64,000 bases of DNA from Rotaria sordida. Lineage: Eukaryota > Rotifera > Eurotatoria > Philodinida > Philodinidae. Position 1 is the stretch's first letter. Every line of letters begins with the position of its first letter. Below, piece by piece: positions 1 through 11,899 of this stretch. Position numbers and translations under genes: made by a program. The notes below the pieces were generated by a model. The model was not told the origin of the DNA. It searched no databases and saw only the letters and a list, made by a program, of their open reading frames with translations. The stretch covers positions 101,201-165,200 of the forward strand of contig CAJNOL010000305.1 in the NCBI GenBank assembly GCA_905250125.1, written 5' to 3'.

Positions 1-159
1 AAATAATATGCTTATTGATTATCAATGTTATTTTCAACTAATTCATACAGATACTATTCAACAACTTTTACAATGGAAAAGTAAATTTAAAAAATTTATT
101 TTATTATTATTTTTTATTTAAAATTCTATTTAGATTTCAATTCAACAGATAATTTTTAA
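1..159 (+). CDS. 3' end of an unidentified gene (partial, two exons)
   Basis: An open frame enters from the left edge (first full codon at 2-4) and runs to base 80. A GT-AG intron of 53 bp (81-133) follows, and the frame resumes at 134 to a TAA at 157-159. The visible peptide is about 34 residues, includes DYQCYFQLIHTDT and ends NFNSTDNF. The phase is kept across the intron, and the intron size matches the undoubted genes of this window, which is the main support. No family is recognisable from so short a tail. It could also be chance open sequence. Confidence 0.4.
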
Positions 160-1311
160 ATTTCATCATTCTTCTCTTTTTTTTTCCTGCTCGCTTGTTT
201 AAATGATTTAATTAAATAAAAATCTTCCTACCAAATATAAAACATCTGATGATAATAACAACATTTGATAATTGATTTATGAATCTTTTTTTTTCTTTTA
301 CTATACACTCAATGTCTCGTATGTTTTATTCATCGTTTGACTTGAATGATTCGCTACATATAATTCAGTAGAGTACAAGTTCAATTATCAGTTAATGATA
401 TAAGACAAAAAACAGTGCATTTCAAGACTTAAAAAGATTTTAAAGGAGTTGATAACATTTCAAGAGTGGATAGAATCTGTTGTTTATTTCTTGTGATGAT
501 GTTAAATGCCAGATAATATACAATAAAGAAATGTACTTAACATTTTATATTAAAAAATTCATTTAATTACTTTAATTGACAAAATAAATTTTATTTCTAA
601 AGAAAAATGGAAAACAAAAATATAACGAGCTATTGATTTAATTGTTTCTTTAATTTCTTACACATTAGTATCTTTGGATAAAAAAAAAAAATTTTTTTTT
701 CTCGAATGAAATTAGTCGTCTAAATAGCATGTCTGTCTAATTTAATTAGAGAGATTCATCGAACTAGAAAATGATCTTGCTATTTTTTTATATTTATTTG
801 TTCAGTGCACACAGTACGAAAATACATTTGCCTGACATTCATCCCATCCGTTGGATTAAATCTAATAGCAAGAATTTTTCAATCGAATGGCTTATCGTAC
901 ATACACTGGCGTTCTATGCCCCTGAATTTTCCATTTATTACAACTTAAAACTTTTTCTTACTATTATCTTGAAGAATTTCATACACATCAGGTCCTACAG
1001 ATGTCACTAGTTACGAATGAAATAACACCATTAGTTTCTTTTTTGAATATTTTTCAAATTAGTATGATTTTTAAGTAAATCCAATTTCGTATTATTGAAG
1101 AATAATCTATGGTATGAATACGATTAATATTTCTTTACAAAACAAAATAAATAGTGTTAATATTCTATTCGTTATATGTTCTTCCAATAAACATCTTTGG
1201 AAATAATGTGTTATGTTTGGGAAACATGTATTTTGGGAAAAAAAACCATAAGAAGCTTGAACTAAATCACTTTTCTTTTATTTTCTAGTTCTTAATATTG
1301 AATCTTAACTC
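160..1311. other. Intergenic, no gene seen
   Basis: AT-rich sequence between the tail of the left-edge gene and the makorin start. Homopolymer A/T runs are common (for example near 680-700). A short open frame at 771-1010 lacks coding character and splice context. I see no repeat or RNA gene here. The promoter and 5' UTR of makorin should lie in the last few hundred bases; no motif is clear enough to call. Confidence 0.5.
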
Positions 1312-3184
1312 ATGGCTTCATCAGTTGATGCCATTCATTCAAATGAATCATCACAAAAACTATGCCGGTTTGTTTTTATTTTGAATATTCGTTCAATCTA
1401 AAAATTTTTCGTTTAGATATTTTCTTTCAAATGGATGTCGTTATGGCGATAAATGTTTCTATTCACATGATCGATCAAATAATCAAGTAAATAATATTTG
1501 TCGATATTATTTACGAGGTAAATGTATCTATGGTGATCGATGCAGGTATAATCTAATCTATCGAATTATTATTATTACTTTTTTTTTTCATTATAATATT
1601 CTTTTCTTATTAAGATATGAACATATACAACCAAAATCACAAGTAACTCATTATTCTAATGAACCAACAATAACAAATTCGTTTCAACAAGATTTAAATA
1701 ATAATCAATCTCAGCCTTTTACTAACATTGATAATGAAGGTAATATATATTTGTTATAAATAAAATATATAGAAAACTAAACTCAAAACATATTTAATCT
1801 TATTATAACTATTTTGACTTAAATTCATCAATCATTTATTCGAAGACAATTAAACTATAATTTGATTCTTCGATTAACTGATACTCTATTTTTTGTTTAC
1901 CTTGTTGCTTACATTCATTATTATAAAACATAATGAGAGTTCCAAGAAAATTTAGTATATATTGAAATATGATTCTAAACGAAATTATAAAATAAACATT
2001 TTCAGTACATAAGTTTTATTTTAGAATCAATAAGTAATGAAAAACTTTCTTGTGATGAATCAATTTCTGTTGAAGAAAACGATGTATATTCTCCTAATTT
2101 TACTCTTCAATCTTTATGTCCATATGCTGAAAAAGATGGTTATTGTGAAGCATCAGAAACTGGACGTTATTGTCCATATATTCATGGTGATTTATGTGAT
2201 CTTTGTGAAATGCCAGTATTACATCCAATAAATGAAAAACAACGTGAACAACATCGAGTTGTAAGAATAGCTAATTTAATTTTTTTTTTTTTTTTCTAAT
2301 TTTAACAAAAATATTTATTTATTAAAGGAATGTTTAAGAAAACATGAAGCTGATTGTGAAGAAGCATTTGCAATACAACGTAGTCAAGATAAAAAATGTG
2401 GAGTTTGTCTTGAAACAGTATGGGATCGTGATGGTGATAAACGTTTTGGTATATTAGAAAATTGTGATCATATTTTTTGTTTGGAATGTATAAGAAAATG
2501 GCGTTCATCATCAAATTATGAACATAAAATTGTTAAAGCTTGGTAAAAAGATAAAAAAAACGAATTTTTTTTTTTTATAAATTATAAAAGTAATAAATTT
2601 ATTTTCTATTTTTAGTCCAGAATGTCGAATAAAATCTGATTTTATTACACCGACAAAATATTGGCCAGAAAATGATCAAGCAAAAAAAAATTTAATTCAA
2701 ATTTATAAAGAAAACCTTCAGTAAATGAGAAAGAAAAAATAAAAATAAAATTAAATATAATCAAAAATTCTTCTTTGTTTGTTTTTTTTTTCTTATAGAA
2801 AAATTCATTGTAAATTTTTTAAACGTGGTGATGGTTTATGTCCATTTGGATCAAAATGTTTTTATTTACATGTTGATAAACAAGGACAACATGTTCAATT
2901 AGATCCACCACGTCGTCGTCAACGTTTCAATATTCATGGAGATTTAGAAAATTTTTCTGATGTTCTTATGTTATCGATTTTTTCACCATTTAGTGTTGGA
3001 AGAGTTTTTGATGAGTATATTAAAAGTTTTTATTTGATTATAAAAGAAAAAAAATTTATTTTGTTTTTGTTTTTTTTTGTTTTTAAGATTTGATTTATTA
3101 TTTGATGATGATGATGATATTGAATCATTTGGATCTTATTTAACAGATGATGATGATTTTCGTTTTGCTTATGAACATGATTAA
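1312..3184 (+). CDS. MKRN: Makorin-type RING/CCCH E3 ubiquitin ligase
   Basis: Eight exons: 1312-1367, 1417-1545, 1615-1739, 2025-2260, 2328-2542, 2616-2720, 2799-3014, 3088-3184. All introns are GT-AG and phases agree, giving 392 aa. Domains in order: two N-terminal CCCH zinc fingers (CRYFLSNGCRYGDKCFYSH; CRYYLRGKCIYGDRCRYEH), a third CCCH-like finger (CPYAEKDGYC...CPYIH), the makorin Cys-His segment (GDLCDLCEMPVLHP), a C3HC4 RING (CGVC...CDHIFCLECIRKWR...CPECR) and a final CCCH finger (CKFFKRGDGLCPFGSKCFYLH). The tail is acidic (runs of Asp). This order is diagnostic of makorins, which ubiquitinate substrates and bind RNA. The start is the first ATG of the frame, 20 codons before the first finger. 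MKRN1 versus MKRN2 cannot be decided here. Nothing looks broken. Confidence 0.95.
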
Positions 3185-3506
3185 TAATGTAGAATTTCGA
3201 TTGTCATATTAAAATTTATTTAATATTTAACTAAGACAATTTATGAAATATTATCATTATTTTACTCAAGTATATATATATATAGTCGATTTTTATGCAA
3301 ATGTTTTTAAATAACATTCGTATATGTATGTTTGTGTGCTATGTCAGCTTTAACAACAGTATGTAGTAGCGGATGTATGTTCTTTTTCATTTTTCTTTTT
3401 GTAAATTAAATAAGAAATTATTGATATTTGGAATTATTTCAGTTTTGTTTATCTTAATAGACATAATGAATATACGATTTTTGTTTTTTTTTAAATTGAA
3501 AATATA

Positions 3507-4463
3507 CAGTGGCGGCAAAAATTATTCGTACGATTTCTTTTTTGATCAAAGATAGTCAAAATATAGACTTTCTAAGATTTGATCGGGATGAAAATAATCA
3601 TCATGTCATCTAGTATTTACAGTAGAAAAATGAACGTTATTGATTGAGTTTGTGCTTAATATGAGATTAATCTTTGAAAGTTATGCATGTTTTTAACGCA
3701 AAAATTATTCGTACGATTTTGATAATGATGACATTTTTCATTGTTCTTGATTTCAAAGTATTTAATTATAAAGTCATTGGATATAGAAAAGAACGAGTGA
3801 CACGTCCATAGTCTATTTCTGTGGAACTTACGTATGAAATATGTGATTATACCTTTTGTTCGAGGTTAAAGGCTTCCTGTCACTTACAGACAAGAGTAAA
3901 GTACAAGGGTATACACAATTGCAATATGTGACGCATGGAGAAACTTGATAGTGCAGTCTTATGAAACCAAAATATGGAACTGACGTATTCTTTATGAGCT
4001 TAGAAATAATTTTGCATATGGATTTTTATATAATGACGTACAGTATTAATAAAAATTGAAATAATTGCCATGAAATGGGATTATGGTTTTTACTAGGTAC
4101 CTGGGTGTAAATCAAAGATATAACTATATATTTCATACGTAAGTTCCACAGAAATAGACTACGAACGTGTCACTCGTTCTTTTCTGTATCCAATGACTTT
4201 ATAATTAAATACTTTGAAATCAAGAACGATGAAAAATGTCATCATCATCGAAATCGTACGAATAATTTTTGCGTTAAAAACATGCATAACTTTCAAAGAT
4301 TAATCTCATATTAAGCACAAACTCGATCAATAACATTCATTTTTCTACTGTAAATACTAGATGACATGATGATTATTTTCATCCCGATCAAATCTTAGAA
4401 AGTCTATATTTTGACTATCTTTGATCAAAAAAGAAATCGTACGAATAATTTTTGCCGCCACTG
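3507..4463. mobile_element. 957-bp foldback (Tc1/mariner-type MITE) with long TIRs
   Basis: The ends are perfect inverted copies (CAGTGGCGGCAAAAATTATT and its complement) flanked by TA on both sides (3505-3506 and 4464-4465), the target duplication of Tc1/mariner elements. The inverted arms extend inward with few mismatches to about 3841 on the left and about 4130 on the right, roughly 335 bp each, leaving a spacer of about 290 bp. No transposase reading frame is visible, so it is non-autonomous. The high arm identity suggests a fairly recent insertion. It lies about 320 bp downstream of the makorin stop. Confidence 0.88.
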
Positions 4464-6418
4464 TATTTGTTTCTTAGGAGTCAATATGAAAATTTTAGTT
4501 ATTTTGTTTTCTTTTTGAAAATAAGTTTGATCTTGTTTAATTTCTTTTTACAAAAGTTTTTAGAAAAATAGTGCGATAGTTTGGAAAGAATTAATTGAAA
4601 TCAGAATTTTGTGTTTATTCAGAAATGACTCTATTGAAAGCAAAAGATCGTATTGATTGAAAATCCACTTGATTTAATACATGAAAGCATGTTTTGTTAT
4701 TGGTCAAATTTTCCAGAGAAAAATTCGTTTTACATAATCTGTTATTTATTTTTGTGAAAGACAATCTAAAACGAGTGATGAAGTATATAGGGTAGAAATT
4801 TACATTCCCACAGGCTATGACAGACATTGTTGATATACGATTATAGATCGTATATTCATGATAGTTCGTTATGATAAATTTTATAGAGAGTTTCGAATAC
4901 ATAGTTAATTGTTGATAATCATCGATAAATCAATTTAATTCTTTACCTTCGAATGTCCAATAGAGAATTTTATGAACTATCACTTGCGAAAAATTAAATA
5001 TTATTTTGTTTCATTGCCATGTTTCTGCAAAACATAAGATACAAAATCGATAAGTTTGAAAAAAATAACATTTTCCTTAGAAATCTTTTCTACTTACGGA
5101 CAAAATACATCGTGAAAACATGTTATCTGATATATATCGACAAGTATGTTTACTAGAGAATCAAATACATTTCACAAATTTTCTCATAGATTGACAGATA
5201 AAAGATGCTAAACAATTAAATAGATCTTGCAATGTTCATTGGAATGTAAAAAGAAGAATGATATAAATCTTGCATATTTTTTTTGTACATCTAATTACAT
5301 TAGAAGTCGAACAATACGCTGTCCCAGGATGAATTGCACTAAATCTTGATGCTTTTTCCTTTTACTTCATAAGCATAAAGAGTTTTCTTTATATGCTAAA
5401 GGATAGAGAATTTCAAATTGTGCAAAACTGTCAATTTTGCTTTTTCGAAATAAATTTAATCTTATCGGTGCCAAATTTAAAAGATTCATATCCACTTAGC
5501 CATTCAACTGCAATCTCCTATCCTCTATTGATACTTATTGATTTTTCTAACGCTGACGTTAAAAGTAAATTAATTGAGGAGATCCCCTCAAAAATCTAAC
5601 TTCTACGGAGTACATGATGTATGGATGAAACTTTCCATAGACGTTCACCTCATGGAAATACATTAATAAAAAAAATTTCACGTCTCTATATCTTACCGTT
5701 CAGGAGATTTCTAGAAACCAAGTTGCAAAACAGGGCTTTTATGCGAACAAATTTTTCGTCAAAATATCTTAATCTGCAGAGCTTGGGTTGTTTTCATTTG
5801 AAAGAGAACTCCTTACTGTTTTGGATGAGTGAAAGGATTTTTTTCTAAATTTTACTCTATTTCATTTTCCTGATCATTAAAATTTCAAACATCTGGAATG
5901 TCTAGTCATGGTTTTCTGGAAAACTCAGAACCTATCTAGCATTGAAGATTAAGTATAGAATTCCTTTCATTCATCTAGAGGACTACGTAATATCTATCAA
6001 TTAAAAAAACCACAGCTCTTTAGAAGGAAGTGTATTGAGAAAAAATTTGCCCGCAGTTTGATCATCACCGAAAAACACCCAATTTTAAGAAAAACATAAG
6101 AGAAGTTTCTTTTATATAGTCTTTCTACTATTACTTAAAATGGAGTTGAAGCATAAATATATTACATGTCAATCGAAGCACTTGTGTATGTACATTAGAT
6201 TGCCTTCTTGTACGAGATACATCGCAATAGATTATATTACGATTGCCTTTATATCTGTTATGCCATTCAACAATATAATAAAGATAGAAGAATAACAAAT
6301 TAATTTTTTTCAATTCGCTTGTGGCTTCACAATTTTTTTAACGATTGATGATGATGGTTAGCTTTTACTAGTAACTCATAAAAAATATGGTATTTTATTT
6401 TATATAAAACAACTATTT

Positions 6419-6467
6419 TGAGGGTGTGAATGTGGGTGAAGAAAAGATCTACACCAATACTCTCATG
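6419..6467 (-). repeat. Copy 1 of a ~48-bp dispersed G-rich/C-rich motif
   Basis: Read on the minus strand this has the shape GGTGTAGATCTTTTCTTCACCCACATTCACACCC. The GTGTAGAT core followed by a TCTTCACCCACA-like arm recurs at 23660-23710 (minus) and 30554-30600 (plus). The unit is imperfectly palindromic: a G/T-rich half and a C/A-rich half around an AGAT(T/C) core. Confidence 0.5.
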
Positions 6468-6989
6468 TTATTGTAGAATTCAAAAAAGTGTTTCTAAAAT
6501 TCACAATATTTGATTACCTTTGATAAATATTTGTTCACGTTTGAGATCTAACTCGGGAAAAAAAATTTACTGATTGCTCCAGGCATCATTATTTATCCAA
6601 ATAGTTTCAAAGATCATTCATAAAACCACTCAAAACCTTCAAGAATTAAAACTATTTTTATAAATTCGTACACTAGGCAACTCAGACAACGTGCTCATAT
6701 GTTTATCTCAAAAATCATTTTTTTGATGAAAATCGAGTTTTCTGAATGGAAGGAGAACCTTAATACCAATAGATAGAGAATTTTATGCTCTGTACCTCTA
6801 CGACCTTTTAAAGGTTTCTGAGGATGGCGTTTAAGAGAAAAACACTTAGAACTAAGAACTATCCGTAATTTTCAGTACACTTTGAAAAATCATGTTTTCA
6901 AAGGCTAGACGTGCTCTATGAAAGATTTATTTTTATGCTTTTGGATGTCCGATAGAGCCCATCGAGCTGATGAAGAATATCACCTTTTT

Positions 6990-7215
6990 ATCGACCCAGA
7001 TGGAAAAATCTGACGAACATCGTACAAGTTCTTACCGATAATTGGATGTTGTAAAATTTATACTGTATGATCTTATGAAACCGTAAAATATCTTATTTTA
7101 AGATTTAGTATGCTTCTTACTGTAAGATGCTAATGTAAATCTTACACGATTCTTACTATAAGATTCTTGCAAAATCTGAGGATCCGAATCTTATAAGGTT
7201 TTGTAAGATCATATT
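6990..7215. repeat. Degenerate ATCTTAC/GTAAGAT repeat patch
   Basis: Begins with CCAGATGGAAAAATCTGAC, which resembles the termini of the palindromic element at 8526-8808 (CCAGGTCAAAAAATCTGAC). It continues with many short direct and inverted copies of ATCTTAC, GTAAGAT and ACTGTAAGATTC-like words. It looks like a diverged or truncated relative of the 8.5-kb element. Confidence 0.4.
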
Positions 7216-8525
7216 TTTAGGTTTTTCTAATGCTATTAATCTCTATAATCATAGTTTTATGTATTTTAAATAAATATTCAATAGATTGAAAACAGTCTAA
7301 TTTAAACATCACGTTCTTTCGAATTAAAAAAAAGATTTTTTTGTACAGCATTTACGATCTATAAGTCTCCAACGTAGAGGACTCATAATTCAATCATAAT
7401 TACAATAGACTATATGAAGAAGGATGAACTGTTATAAATTGATTTTAAGTTTTAATTGGTTTAAGAAGAATGTATATTGTATTATTTTTCAGAATAGAGG
7501 TAAAAATGCTTCCATATTCATTTATAATACTAAATTAATTCAGTTCTATGTTTTAGACATTAAACAATCTTATCAAACTTAATTAATTCTTTTTGTATTT
7601 TGTCGATTATTATTCTTAATTTTTTTTTTGATTTATTTTAATTCAAATTAATGATATAAGCTTTTTTTAAAATCTAGTTTAAATGATGTGAAACAAAACT
7701 AATTCCATTTATTATAAATATTATAATTTAGTTCAGTTGATTAAAATTAGTCTAAAAGGATCATATATTTACAACAAATATAAAATGAAATGAATTGAAT
7801 TGAATGGAATTATATTACTTTTATTTTTATTTTAATTAAAATAAATTTAATCTAATAAAACTATTGTGTTTATTTTATTTTAAAAAAAATGATTTAATCT
7901 GTTAGCATCGTTTTAGTTATAGTATCATGAAGTGAATTATTCTTAACATAGTTCATTTTGTTTTCATTAAAGTAAAGTCAAGGCTATTAGAGTTATTTAT
8001 TTACGATTAAAATAATACGTGACAATTTAATTTAGAAATAGGTTTCTTTTTTATTTAAATTATACTTATTTCTTCATTTTAGGCCAGTTTTCACGATTGA
8101 ATTACATCGCAGTAACTAGTTGTATAATTGCAATTATTTTTTTATTTTTTTATTTCAGCTCATATCAATGACGTATTTAATATAAGTAAATCTTTTTTTG
8201 ATTGAAATTATTATTTTTTATTTGGATCATTCAGTCGGTTAAACTCAAAAGAAATTTTTTTTTCTATAATTTTGTGTTTTACTTATGCATTACAAGTGAA
8301 TATTTATGTCTTTTTTGTTTTTTTTTGTAATTTTTATAAATAAATATATATACGGGTTACTATAGATCAAATACAATGTTGAAAACCTCAAGCATTATAG
8401 AAGTCAGAAATGGGTCAAATCAGCTATACAATGCTCTATGAAGCTCTGGAAAATCATGCATGAATTATTTAAGATCTTGCACTATCAGACGTAAAGATCG
8501 TACAGGACGATATTATCAGAAATAT

Positions 8526-8808
8526 CCACCCAGGTCAAAAAATCTGACATTAAATCTTGTACGATCATATGAAATCGTACAAAAAATCGTGGTCTCAAAA
8601 ATCTTACATCAATTTTTACTGTAAGATTCTTGTCAGATCCTACCGTCGCATTAGATTCTCTATAATCTTATAGTAAGATCTGGTAGGGCAACAAGATCTG
8701 TCAAGAATCTTACAGTGCAATTTAATGTAAGATTTCTGAGATCACGATTTTTTGTACGATTTCACCTGATCTTACCCGATCTGATGTCTGATTTTTTGAC
8801 CTGGGTGG
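8526..8808. repeat. 283-bp palindromic (foldback) element
   Basis: The termini CCACCCAGGTCAAAAAATCT and the near-perfect inverted copy ending in TTTTTTGACCTGGGTGG bound it. Inside, the left half (TCTTGTACGATCATATGA, ATCTTACATCAATTT, GTAAGATTCTTG) is mirrored on the right (CAAGAATCTTAC, TGTAAGATTTCTGAG, TTGTACGATTTCA), so almost the whole unit can fold on itself about a centre near 8667. The flanks on both sides to about 8960 carry more GATCTTGTACGATC-like words, which suggests nested or tandem copies. There is no coding capacity. Confidence 0.7.
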
Positions 8809-9109
8809 TGGCTTTTTGATTGTCATATGAAATTGTACAAGATCGTATACGATTTTCATACGATCTTGTGTGATCATGTAAAATTATACAGTATGTTTCT
8901 ATATGATCTTGAAAGAATCATACAAGATCTTATAGTCGGATTGTTTCATCTGGGCTACTATCATCATATGTTGTATTATTAGCATTGTCGACCATTTCAT
9001 CATCTTAATAAGAAAACAACTTTTTATCTAATCATTTCTATTCGAATTATCCTCTTGTTTTGACATTAGATTGAATTCCATAATCTGTCCCTGCTGTTTT
9101 TTTTATTTA

Positions 9110-10386
9110 CAGTATCCGCCATAAGTGGACGCGAGCTCTTTTCGTTGTTTAACAGTGATCGTTCTTTGATCTTTTTGCTTTGTTTGAATGGACTAGTCAT
9201 ACTTATCATCCGATATAAATAAGAACATTTATACTCATTCTGTTATCAATTTATAACTTAATAGAAAATGAACCTTTTTTTTTTAAAGGAAAGACGAGAA
9301 ATTACTTTTCTATAAAGACAGAGCTATTCCTTACATATGTCAAATAGTGATATTTCACGGTATCTATACGAATCAGTGAGTAATTGTAAAATGTAGGCTT
9401 AAAAGGTATGAAATAGGTGACGACGTATTAGTTGCATAAAATCCGGTCTATACCGGAAAAAAATACGCAACGATTCAATTCATGATAGCTCAACATTCAA
9501 TCGAATCTGTCGGTCAAATTGCATTTAGATTATCATAGAAAGATATAAAAATTAGTAAAACCACATTAAGAAGAAGATTTAAAGAGATTGGTGTACATTC
9601 GATGAAACCGACTTCGAAACCGTTGCTAACAAGTGACGATGTTTTAAAAAAGACTCCAGCAGAATATAAAATTCGAAGACTGATCCAAGTAAAAATGTCT
9701 GAGCATTAATGGAACTCGGAATAAACAAAGAACCGTATATATCAATAAATAATTTTATTGAAAGAATAAAAAAACGAATGGAGAAAACTTAGCTAATGAA
9801 TTTGCTGAAAATTAGGCGATTCTATGGAAAATAGAGTAGCATTAATTGAAATAAAAAGCGATTATATTAATTATGAGGTATTAAGGATTTCTTCTTCCTT
9901 ATGAACTATTATATGTGGATGTTTATTTTTTTTCTCTTTATGTTATGTGTCTGTTTCTTCGGTTCTTCTTGATCGTTGAAAATTGTTCATCCGTTTCCTT
10001 TCATTATATACTCTACATTCATTTCTATTCTCTCTCGGTCAATAAACATTGATATTGACCTTGATCTTTTTTTTATTCTTTTGCGCATTAACTTTTCTAT
10101 TGCATATTATAATATGTGATACGCTTATCATCATATATACATATATATTCCTTGTTCTATTTGAAAAGGACGGTTATTGTTCGCATTCACTTCTTCTAGA
10201 TTCTTCCATTCTTTCGCGCTTTCATTCTTCAGCATTGAAATCAAAATTGAACTTACGTTCAACAAAAAATACAAAATTTACATGAAAATGATGCACATAT
10301 AATGCAGATTTCATAAATAAACTATAACCAAATAACTCCTTTGTCTTGTTCATTTTTTCAATCGTGGCCACTTATGGCGGGTACTG
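9110..10386. mobile_element. Decayed Tc1-like DNA transposon, 1277 bp
   Basis: The termini CAGTATCCGCCATAAGTGG and the inverted counterpart CCACTTATGGCGGGTACTG are flanked by TA dinucleotides (9108-9109 and 10387-10388). The length is that of a full Tc1/mariner element. The inner part contains a broken transposase fragment (listed separately), but no intact DDE domain is readable, so it is dead. Its right end lies within about ten bases of the PHB-depolymerase pseudogene remnant. Confidence 0.8.
9484..9708 (+). pseudogene. Tc1-type transposase N-terminal fragment
   Basis: One frame reads SVGQIAFRLS, a stop, then KISKTTLRRRFKEIGVHS followed by KPLLTSDD, ending at a TAA near 9708. This matches the helix-turn-helix (HTH_Tnp_Tc3_2 type) region of Tc1 transposases, where a K-x-S-K-x-T-x-x-R-R-x-K-E-x-G motif is followed by a KPLLT-like linker. 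In-frame stops and the missing catalytic DDE part show it is non-functional. It sits inside the TIR-bounded element 9110-10386. Confidence 0.7.
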
Positions 10387-10394
10387 TAATGAAC

Positions 10395-11315
10395 CAATTT
10401 ATTCAGAATTGAGTGCTAACATAAAAAATAACTAGGACTTACCAGCTAATCATGGTTTTCCAAAAGAAAAATTTTGATGAAAAGTGTGCAGCACTTTATT
10501 CAGCTAATTTTATTAATAATTGGTATGTACAGAGAAAGGAAAAAACAAGAGAATTATTTAAATAAACTTTGTTTATTTCTTTTGAAATAGTAATTTTACT
10601 TTCGCTTATGATAAATTAAATCATTTATATAAAGATGATCTTATTAAACTATCAAGTGAAATATCCATATCACTTACCGGACAATTTATTACTTCTAAAC
10701 AAGCAGCATTTATGAATCCTTCAGTGGTGACTAGATCAGATTCAAGAGCTACAGATAGTTTTTCATTATGTTCAAGTTGGATGCAAGCAACAATGGTTTT
10801 TATATAAGCCATTGAATTTTTTACCATCGTTTAATTTAAGTATATTTACATTCTCAAGTATTACACTTTCGGGTACCATTGGCATGTTATCATCTAGTGC
10901 TGGATTTAATTTTAATACACAAGGTTATGTTTATTTTCCATGAGGTTGTAATAATGAAAGAAAATATTCAATTCATGTTGCTCTTCATGGATGTAAACAA
11001 AGTTTGTTTTCTTTTTCATTTTATTGCTTTTATATAATTTAATTGTTTTTCTTTTCTTAGGTAAATCACTTCTTAGTAATGTATTTGTTAAAAAAGCAGG
11101 TCGTTTGAAAGTTGCTGAATTAAATAATATAATTGTATTATTTCCACAAGTCATTCAATCAACATGAAATCCTCAAAATCCAAATGGTTGTTTTTGATTG
11201 TTGAGGTTATAATTCTGTTAATTATACTAATAAATTAGGTACCCAAATGTTAGGCATCAAGAAAATGATTGATGCTGTACAAACTATTAATACTACTTCA
11301 GTTTCTAAACGATAA
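10395..11315 (+). pseudogene. Extracellular PHB-depolymerase-type esterase, decayed and 5'-truncated
   Basis: Pieces in different frames follow the order of extracellular poly(3-hydroxybutyrate) depolymerase family proteins. They are: PANHGFPKE (near 10440), INNCNFTFAYDKLNHLY (about 10530-10625, across a possible intron from about 10532 to 10590), GYVYFP-stop-GC...HVALHGCKQ (about 10922-11000), a likely intron (about 11001-11061), [35 protein letters not shown], and the terminal [11 protein letters not shown] up to TAA 11313-11315. Several in-frame stops (a TGA in the YVYFP-GC motif; TGA in place of Trp near NPNGC) prove decay. The N-terminal nucleophile region is missing, possibly lost when the Tc1 element inserted. 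The family is chiefly bacterial and fungal, so horizontal origin is plausible, but related genes exist in some animals. Confidence 0.75.
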
Positions 11316-11621
11316 ATTTTGAAATTTTGTTAAGTATAAAATTGAAAGATTTATTACGTTTCGAATAAATAATCCAAGCCATGTACATTACAAAAATCTT
11401 TTATGGAAACGTTGAAATTCTAGACCACTTCGTGAGTGAGATGCACTGAAAATAAATTCTCATATTTCTACTTGTTATATATCTTATGTTCTTGTTCAAT
11501 TTAAATTTTCTTTGTTATTACGTTATGTTTCATTAATAATTTCATGAGTATCTATTCGTATCAATGTAATATTCTTTACTCTCTTGATGTATCATTATCT
11601 AATAAACAAACAAAAAGATAC

Positions 11622-11710
11622 TCCCGCGAACCGGAGTCGAACCAGTGACCTAAAGATTACAGTTGTTATACATCTACAGTCTTCCGCTCTACCAACTGAG
11701 CTATCGCGGG
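11622..11710 (-). tRNA. tRNA-Tyr: tRNA-Tyr (GTA) with 16-nt intron
   Basis: On the minus strand the sequence starts CCCGCGATAGCTCAGTTGG, which is the acceptor strand and box A, and ends with GGTTCGACTCC (box B), TCGCGGG and discriminator A. The acceptor stem CCCGCGA/TCGCGGG pairs perfectly. The anticodon loop carries GTA (GACTGTAG), and a 16-nt intron (ATGTATAACAACTGTA) sits one base after the anticodon, the usual place for eukaryotic tRNA-Tyr introns. Mature length is 73 nt without CCA. Confidence 0.95.
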
Positions 11711-11899
11711 ATTGTTATATCTACTTTTAAGAATGAACGACCCAAGGTCAAATATTTAACTGACTTAGATATTTCAATTAAGTTTTCTCTATTAATTGCC
11801 ATCAATAAATTAAAAACTATAGATTATAATGACAAAATTATGTGCAATATTTCATTCAAAACCTACACGATCATCAATACTAATACAAATAAAGAATAA

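Larger units (their letters stand above)
4466..8525. other. Intergenic, repeat-rich, no gene seen
   Basis: About 4 kb without a supportable gene. Short open frames (for example 5393-5599, 5621-5848, and 4615-4902 on the minus strand) show no family resemblance, no splice context and no homogeneous codon use. Two repeat patches are listed separately (6419-6467 and 6990-7215). The rest is AT-rich, probably decayed mobile-element sequence. Confidence 0.45.

Noticed and set aside
771..1010. 79-aa open frame left of makorin
   Set aside because: No domain or splice context, and the composition equals noncoding DNA; frames of this length occur by chance here.
4615..6313. Several 60-95-aa open frames on both strands
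   Set aside because: No family resemblance, codon use unlike the genuine genes, no introns or neighbours supporting them.
8526..8808. Possible CRISPR-like or tandem array of GATCTT words
   Set aside because: The words are mirrored around one centre (palindrome) with no regular spacer length; the genome is also clearly animal.
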